Of a stretch of 64,000 bases of DNA, positions 58,141 through 64,000 are shown one piece after another; within the stretch, counting starts at the first letter, position 1; each line of letters begins with the position of its first letter. Position numbers and translations under genes: made by a program. Below the pieces are notes generated by a model. It made no database searches. It saw only the letters and a program-made list of their open reading frames with translations, and was not told the DNA's origin. Origin of the DNA: Glandiceps talaboti (taxonomy: Eukaryota; Hemichordata; Enteropneusta; Spengelidae); contig NC_135567.1 of assembly GCF_964340395.1 (NCBI RefSeq), positions 20,918,806 to 20,982,805 on the forward strand, in the 5' to 3' direction.

Positions 58141-58840
58141 TATTCTTTTCATAATTTTTATATTTGTCGTACCATAGGCCTGTGGCCAAAGTACAGAAAT
58201 AAAACATATTATTATATATGTGCTCTGACGTAATTTTATCAAAACATATCAAAACAGATTCAGGAAATCTCAACTATTCAATCAATTGTTTTAACAATGC
58301 CAGAACAATTGTAATGTCATTGAAGACATGCACTAACAAACATTAGACTGGAATGTAGTTTTAACTTTTATCTTTTAATTATTTTCACTTGAATAAAAAA
58401 TATAAACTGAGTTTGTACCTCTTAAAATATATGTGGTGAAGATTATCACTATATCCTGTGTCATTACTGTTTACATCAAACACACATAAGAACTGAACAT
58501 AACACTTGACAGTTCCAGGGTTCAACAAAGGGATACTCTCATTTACATAACAATACAATTGTTTGTAACAATAGGGTATTATATGGGTTCAATTGTGGTT
58601 ATTGCTGGCTCCCTTTGTTTGTTGACAGTTTGACAAGTTATTGTCAATGATATACATCACTAGAGACATGCCTTTGATATCTTATCCAATATCACGTTTT
58701 GACATATTTTAAGAATATGAAGTATGATACTGTGTAAACTTCATCAACATACCTTCACTGATAGCATTTCAAACGTTGTCAGAACTGAAGCACAGTACGA
58801 CACCTTGTCAAGACTAAAGAGCATGTCACCAATGTATTTG
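58141..58840. other. Non-coding stretch, nothing recognised
   Basis: AT-rich unique-looking sequence. Confidence 0.4.
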
Positions 58841-58844
58841 AACT

Positions 58845-58935
58845 GGGGTTTTTTTCATAACTTTTTGGATTAATTCAGTTACATTTTGGGATAGATATTT
58901 TTGACTATCAAAATTCATATAGCATTTCAGGGACT
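58845..58935. repeat. Outlying copy of the 105 bp repeat
   Basis: TTTTTTTCATAACTTTTTGG and ATTAATTCAGTTACATTTTG match the units at 60110-60310 on the far side of the 37 bp array. Confidence 0.6.
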
Positions 58936-59036
58936 AAACTATTGGACACCAAAATATACTTTTATTGCATATTTTATAACTTTTTGTTTTGGTTCAATTT
59001 CATCTTGCACTGGAATCATTATAATTTTCCTTATGT

Positions 59037-60075
59037 ATAAACATTTTACCTCTAACATTAAATTTCAAATCGTATCAACATTTTACCTCTAACATTATAT
59101 TTCAAATCGTATCAACATTTTACCTCTAACATTATATTTCAAATCATATCAACATTTTACCTCTAACATTAAATTTCAAATCATATCAATATTTTACATC
59201 TAACATTAAATTTCAAATCATATCAATATTTTACATCTAACATTAAATTTCAAATCGTATCAACATTTTACATCTAACATTATATTTCAAATCATATCAA
59301 CATTTTACCTCTAACATTATATTTCAAATCATATCAACATTTTACCTCTAACATTATATTTCAAATCATATCAACATTTTACCTCTAACATTATATTTCA
59401 AATCATATCAACATTTTACCTCTAACATTAAATTTCAAATCATATCAATATTTTACATCTAACATTAAATTTCAAATCATATCAATATTTTACATCTAAC
59501 ATTAAATTTCAAATCGTATCAACATTTTACATCTAACATTATATTTCAAATCATATCAACATTTTACCTCTAACATTATATTTCAAATCATATCAACATT
59601 TTACCTCTAACATTATATTTCAAATCATATCAACATTTTACATCTAACATTAAATTTCAAATCATATCAACATTTTACCTCTAACATTAAATTTCAAATC
59701 ATATCAACATTTTACATCTAACAATATATTTCAAATCATATCAACATTTTACCTCTAACATTAAATTTCAAATCATTATATCAACATTTTACCTCTAACA
59801 TTATATTTCAAATCATATCAACATTTTACCTCTAACATTATATTTCAAATCATATCAACATTTTACCTCTAACATTATATTTCAAATCATATCAACATTT
59901 TACATCTAACATTATATTTCAAATCATATCAACATTTTACCTCTAACATTATATTTCAAATCATATCAACATTTTACATCTAACATTAAATTTCAAATCA
60001 TTATATCAACATTTTACCTCTAACATTATATTTCAAATCATATCAACATTTTACCTCTAACATTATATTTCACAA
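59037..60075. repeat. 37 bp minisatellite, about 28 copies
   Basis: The unit reads TATCAACATTTTACCTCTAA then CATTATATTTCAAATCA. Variants are ACATCTAA, CAATATT, TTAAATTTC and AATCGTAT. The order of variants recurs with a 259 bp (7-unit) period: AAATCGTAT preceded by two CAATATT units falls at 59251 and 59510. The most divergent copies are at the left edge. Confidence 0.97.
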
Positions 60076-60084
60076 ACTGTCAGG

Positions 60085-60310
60085 ACTTCATGCAACACAA
60101 AAATATCTGAACAATTCCTTCATTTTCCATAAATTTTTGGATTAATTCAGTTTCATTCTGAGCTACTCTCCTTGCAACACTGAGCATCTTTCAAACGATA
60201 TCAACATTTTTTTTTCATATTCCATAAATTTTTGGATTAATTTAGATTCATTCTACACTACACACCTTGCAATACTCCTAATCTTTCAAATGACATCAAC
60301 ATTTTGGATC
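60085..60310. repeat. Duplication, about 105 bp, flanking the 37 bp array
   Basis: TCCATAAATTTTTGGATTAA, TTCATTCT and CTTGCAA-ACT are followed by TCTTTCAAACGATATCAACATT-like sequence, twice. The shared TTTCAAA-GA-ATCAACATTTT part is the same as the 37 bp unit, so the array appears to be nested in this larger repeat. Confidence 0.75.
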
Positions 60311-60439
60311 AAAACAACAAACAATTTCAATAAATATATTTATGAAATAATTTTTGAAAATTATGGTTTTCCCATATTTTTCTTGAAAATGATAACAATA
60401 TTATGTGCCTGAACCACAATGCCTAATAATCAATTTTGT

Positions 60440-60631
60440 TCAAAATTTATATACATTTCTTTTTTTACAATTATGGAAATTTGTCCTGTTTTTGACCAGA
60501 CAGGCTTCCATGCACTGAGTGCATTTTGCTAGCAGACTACAAAATTTGTCATTTACAGAACAGATTGTAACAGAAGATGCAAATGATTGAAACAACACTG
60601 TCAGCAGACTAAACTTTAAAATGAACTGCAT
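60440..60631 (-). CDS. Candidate small secreted six-cysteine peptide, unrecognised
   Basis: A 63-residue minus-strand frame starts at ATG (60631) and ends at 60440. Residues 1-20 form a hydrophobic, signal-peptide-like segment with one early lysine and a small-residue end (FASS). The remaining 43 residues hold six cysteines spaced C-x6-C-x5-C-x2-C-x3-C-x10-C, followed by a basic tail (NCKKRNVYKF). This is the usual outline of small secreted disulfide-rich peptides, but I recognise no family. A TATAAAAA box lies 42 bp upstream (60673-60680, minus), implying a very short leader. Alternatively a GTAAGT at 60635-60640 could make this intronic to the gene starting near 61.65 kb. No canonical AATAAA was seen just downstream. 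Six cysteines in AT-rich DNA is unusual but could still be chance. Confidence 0.3.
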   Translation of the reverse strand: MQFILKFSLLTVLFQSFASSVTICSVNDKFCSLLAKCTQCMEACLVKNRTNFHNCKKRNVYKF

Positions 60632-60672
60632 TGAACTTACTTTCTGGAGACTGTCAACTCAACAACCAGGAA

Positions 60673-60680
60673 TTTTTATA
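60673..60680 (-). promoter_or_regulatory. TATA box upstream of the six-cysteine frame
   Basis: TATAAAAA on the minus strand, 42 bp before the ATG at 60631. TATA-like strings are common in AT-rich sequence, so its weight comes only from its position. Confidence 0.25.
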
Positions 60681-60681
60681 G

Positions 60682-61180
60682 ACAAGTTTCCTCAAGGCAA
60701 CGTTCTAATTAATGACTGATTCACTTTGTTGCTGACCCATGACCTCTGACCTTTATGACTCAATTTTAGTGAATGTTTATAAACGCGTAAAACGTTGTTT
60801 TGAAAACATATAATCTTGTCACAGTTTGTTATTATTACTTTTCAATCAGATGTCTATTTCACATTTAACCTAATCTTTACACTTTGTCTAAAAAATGTTT
60901 CATTCAGTAGCGATTTTAGTAACGAATGAGTTTATAAACAGTCATCAAACCGAAATATGTAAGGAATTCAATACGTTATAAATTGTAGATACACGCAAGA
61001 TTCGGTTTACCCCTCGATCACTGGATGGGGCACTCGAGGGGAACTTTACACTAAACAGACTCAAAGAAAAGACAGATTAGTTCTAGTTTTGATAAACTTC
61101 TCCAAGGGTCATTGCTCAATACACTTGGTTGTGTTTAAAGCAAGGGGCAGTTCCTGGGTTGGGCTACTTCGCTTTTCACT
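60682..61180. other. Non-coding stretch
   Basis: Composition shifts from AT-rich to mixed toward 61.0 kb. CCCCTCGATCACTGGATGGGG / CTCGAGGGG near 61011-61040 form a weak inverted repeat. No exon was recognised. Confidence 0.4.
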
Positions 61181-61189
61181 CAGATAATT

Positions 61190-61980
61190 AGATCCCGGAC
61201 TCAATTAGTCGAAGCGTCTGCAAAGCGGCGTGACTGCGTTCGCCCTTTGCAAACGCATCCATGCAATACCATGGCAACACAAGTGGACCACATGGTTAAA
61301 TCGAAACTCTACCTATTGTGAAAATCGCTGCATCTAGACAAAAATGCAAGGTCACGAAGTAACGTCTATATTTCCCGACCACTCGCTGGGAGCCTATATG
61401 TGAGGGAATTCAACGCTGGAGTTGTGCGAGCGTCCCATCAAATGACCCAGATTTCAACGCTTGTAATTCTCTAAATCGCATCTCACTCCAGAAACAGACC
61501 ATCGGAGACTAATCGCACACTATTCACACATAACACACTATCACGGTTAGTAGAAAAATGCCCGATCCCTTGCGAAAACGGCGGTAATCTTAAACTTACC
61601 GTGCTGCGAACTTCTTCCGTCTTTGCCCTGCCTGCCCTTTTCAAAATGGCGGCTTTAAATGGTGACGTCACTAAGGAAGAGCCCATCCTTATCATGCAAA
61701 TGCGGTGGTCACTCATAACTCACTTCCGATGTTTATGTTGTGCTTTTTATTCTCTCAAAGTTCATTGCCACTAAACAGCGTGTGTTCGGAAAGGATATAA
61801 CCCTATTATGGCAATATGTACAATAGTTTTCGTGCACAAGGTCATCGCCCGACTCAAACCTACGGAAAAGTTTTGATCTGAACTCAGTGAGCTCACCGCG
61901 ACCAGTGTTATGAACGATTTCCCTTGTTGACCACCGCGCCGCCGTCGATTACCCGAGCGCACGGTCCCCACAGATCGTAT
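61190..61980 (-). promoter_or_regulatory. CpG-rich promoter region
   Basis: Roughly 60 CpG dinucleotides fall in 790 bp, whereas most of the window has about one per 100 bp or fewer. The block contains, in plus coordinates, an X-box-like AATACCATGGCAAC (61265-61278), CTTCCGT (ETS, 61614-61620), AAAATGGCGGC (YY1, 61643-61653), TGACGTCA (perfect CRE, 61663-61670), ATGCAAAT (octamer, 61694-61701) and ACTTCCG (ETS, 61722-61728). Such clusters mark broad, housekeeping-type promoters. The minus-strand donor below sets the main direction, and a divergent plus-strand transcript is possible. Confidence 0.75.
61600..61690 (-). other. Candidate first exon of a minus-strand gene
   Basis: On the minus strand the sequence GCAGCACG is followed by GTAAGT (61599-61594), a full-consensus splice donor. 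An ATG at 61686 in good context (A at -3, G at +4) is open for 29 codons, exactly to the donor (phase 0). A further in-frame ATG lies at 61716. However, the CRE and YY1 sites fall inside this frame. If they lie around the transcription start, as is usual, the exon would be a short 5' leader rather than coding. No product can be assigned. Confidence 0.5.
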
Positions 61981-62007
61981 AAGATATGTAATATATTTTT
62001 TCTTCAA
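61891..62007 (-). other. Possible alternative first exon
   Basis: A minus-strand segment with an Arg-rich frame (GNRRRRGGQQGKS) reaches GTCGCG followed by GTGAGC (61896-61891), a reasonable donor. It lies in the same CpG-rich block, upstream of the stronger donor at 61599. It could be an alternative leader or simply GC-rich promoter DNA. Confidence 0.25.
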
Positions 62008-62479
62008 AATACTAGGAATTTTATAATAGACATTTTAAATGACCCGCAAAGATGTTTTTTATGTTATTGATAAAGAGGCACGTGATAATATTTTCCCATC
62101 TGTTACATCAACAAAACTTAAGTTTCACATTTTAAGAATTAATATCTTTATTACAGACTACATTAATGTTTCCATATATTTTATTATACTGTCAGCTAAT
62201 TTATCAGTACAGTAGACAATTATGTTAGCTGGCGCCCTAGACTTGGAGTTTAGAAGGTCGTAGCTGAAACAAACCAGGCGCTAGTCTAGAGTCCAGGCTA
62301 TATGCATATTTGTCAAGTGTAGCCGACAAAGGTGTTCGTGCAAAAAATATTAGTAGGCTAGGCCTATACGATATTTCGGTGAGAGGGGGATTTTTTGTAT
62401 TGGTCAGTGGGATGGGAAAACAGCCATCAATATCAGGGCATATCAGTCAAATCACTGCTGTAAACATTGTAGTGAATCA
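61981..62479. other. Non-coding stretch
   Basis: Upstream of the promoter. It contains GGCGCCCTAG and CCAGGCGCTAGTCTAGAGTCC-like low-repeat sequence, but nothing recognised. Confidence 0.4.
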
Positions 62480-62492
62480 ATTGTTAGTTGTC

Positions 62493-62732
62493 ATGTGAAG
62501 CGATGTCATGTCATGTCATGCGGTGCGATGCGATGCGAAGTGATGCGCTGTGAAGTGCTACGATGCGATGCGATGCGATGCGATGTGCTATGTTGTGCTG
62601 TGATATGATGTGATGTGAAGTATGTGTTGTGCTGTGATGCGATGAGATGCGATGCGATGCGATATTCTGTGATGTGATGTGATGCTATGCTATGATATGC
62701 GATGCGCTGCGATGTGATGTGATGTGATGGGA
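62493..62732 (+). repeat. GATGC/GATGT pentanucleotide-rich array
   Basis: Irregular five-base units GATGC, GATGT, GAAGT and GCTGT, starting with three CATGT units near 62504. The minus-strand His/Ser-rich frame is compositional. Confidence 0.93.
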
Positions 62733-63610
62733 GTGTGCCCATGTAGTCTTTGGGAGCTCTGGCCTTCAGCTCAACTAAGATCCAAACACAGCAGTATTGA
62801 TTAATGCAGCGCCTTCCCACAACAATAAATGCCAGGTCCTTTGAAACTATCCATGTGGTGGCAGCGGTGGGATCAAGTCCTTACTACTGATTCTAGGACT
62901 CGTGCCCTTTTCCATGTCTGACAGTGAAATTTAACCCATCTCTTTATTTTAATTATTGGACGGGGATGGTCATGTTTTAGAGAAAGGAAATTGAGAGGAG
63001 TGCCACTTTTTTATAGAACGGTTGAATCAGGGGAGGGGATTTTATTTAGTCTATCATTACGATTTACACCTCTACTCGCAGTGGTTTAGTTAGAAACCAC
63101 GCCACGTTGGCATCCAAACTATATTTTATTCAACAGACCGGGTCTGATCCCCCCTCCCTTTAATTACTGAAGGCTCCTTTATTGCTGTGTCACTTACCGG
63201 ACATGCAGTACATACAACCCATAACACCAAAGTCAAGCGTTTTCTGTATGTACCACAATCATTTATAACTTCCATATCAAGTATAAAGGTATACCGTTTC
63301 ATTGCTAATTGACCATATTAGAAAGGTCACATACAGGGCTTGTAAATAAACCAATTGAAACAGTATACTTTTACACTTGATATGAATGCTTTAAATGAGT
63401 GTAGCACATAGTCCATAGAGAAAGTGCTTTACTTCAGTGTTAGTTGTTGTATAGTGAACCGGATGTTGACACAACTGTCGGATGTCTGTAGAACTATACC
63501 GTATTAGGATCGGTGTCGATGATTGTCATGGATTCTAAGCAATGCAACGGAAGTTGACAAATCGGAGCAGACGTTAAAAGACCTATGGTTCTTATTTTTA
63601 CTTCGAGATT
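62733..63610. other. Non-coding stretch
   Basis: Unique-looking, with slightly higher GC than the bulk. GGTGGGATCAAGTCC near 62869 resembles a tRNA box B, possibly a SINE remnant, but no box A or tail was found. Confidence 0.4.
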
Positions 63611-63614
63611 AAAG

Positions 63615-63662
63615 ACATACATACATACATACATACATACATACATACATACATACATACAT

Positions 63663-63727
<65 letters not shown>

Positions 63728-63770
63728 TACATACATACATACATACATACATACATACATACATACATGT
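63615..63770. repeat. (ACAT)n-(AC)n-(ACAT)n microsatellite
   Basis: ACAT units flank a central CA-rich block at about 63680-63722. Confidence 0.98.
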
Positions 63771-64000
63771 TATTTTTATTGTATAACTTTACTCACATAC
63801 AATGTGATACCGGCCCAAATAAACAGTAGTAAATATGGATATGTCTGTCCGTTCGTCTCTCTCTCTCTCTCTCATCTCGCATCAAGTACGCACGTAAGGT
63901 TTTGTTATCTTACATCGGTGACATTACGATCTTTCTATATGACCGTAGAGGGCGTAGTTAAAAATATGTTGATGAAATGAATCTTTATAGGGTTCGCTGA
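63771..64000. other. Window end, non-coding
   Basis: It contains (CT)n at about 63858-63873. No gene signal was seen. Confidence 0.4.

Noticed and set aside
62869-62884. tRNA gene from a box-B-like GGTGGGATCAAGTCC
   Set aside because: No box A, no cloverleaf and no terminator T run at suitable spacing.

Overview
This is a eukaryotic, non-coding-dominated stretch of an AT-rich animal genome. It has no recognisable prokaryotic genes, no long open reading frame outside tandem repeats, and no rRNA or complete tRNA gene. CpG is scarce except in one block at about 61.2-62.0 kb. The repeat content fits a marine invertebrate: a pearl/HINE-like (Helentron-derived) element with a 150 bp tandem core and an ACGG microsatellite, GCGCTATATAA-type SINE tails, long ACAT and ACAG microsatellites, and frequent TACATGTA palindromes. 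Pearl elements are best known from bivalves, so a mollusc is the first guess, but an amphioxus, hemichordate or another marine invertebrate cannot be excluded by eye.

Layout. 0-6 kb: degenerate short arrays, including a 117 bp repeat whose length keeps a reading frame open. 6.3-7.9 kb: a 38 bp minisatellite of about 43 copies. 8.5-9.2 kb: a 650 bp purine-rich tract. 9.5-13.7 kb: a 64 bp array, a pearl/HINE-like element, a 79 bp array and a foldback element. 15-20 kb: a dispersed 100 bp repeat and three long compound microsatellites. 23-31.6 kb: microsatellites, a C-rich array, a diverged 150-180 bp tandem repeat and an AATCT array with higher-order structure. 33.9-36 kb: 63 bp and 25 bp arrays. 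37-39 kb: the 100 bp repeat again and two weak coding-like segments. 39.3-41.7 kb: a 56 bp minisatellite (about 42 copies). 43.2-44.7 kb: a 52 bp hairpin-forming minisatellite (about 29 copies). 46-54 kb: AT-rich diverged repeats, a second foldback element and many small arrays. 59.0-60.1 kb: a 37 bp minisatellite (about 28 copies).

The only convincing gene signals are at the right end. A CpG-rich block at 61.2-62.0 kb carries YY1, CRE, octamer and ETS motifs and a perfect minus-strand splice donor (GTAAGT at 61594-61599), so a minus-strand gene probably starts near 61.65 kb. If so, much of the window would be its introns. About 1 kb downstream on the same strand is a 63-residue reading frame with a signal-peptide-like start and six cysteines. 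It is the most protein-like small ORF in the window and is unrecognised.

The main theme is how tandem arrays arise here. Several arrays have single-copy or diverged relatives elsewhere in the window, some on the opposite strand, which suggests that they were seeded from dispersed elements and amplified locally. All period and copy estimates are hand counts.
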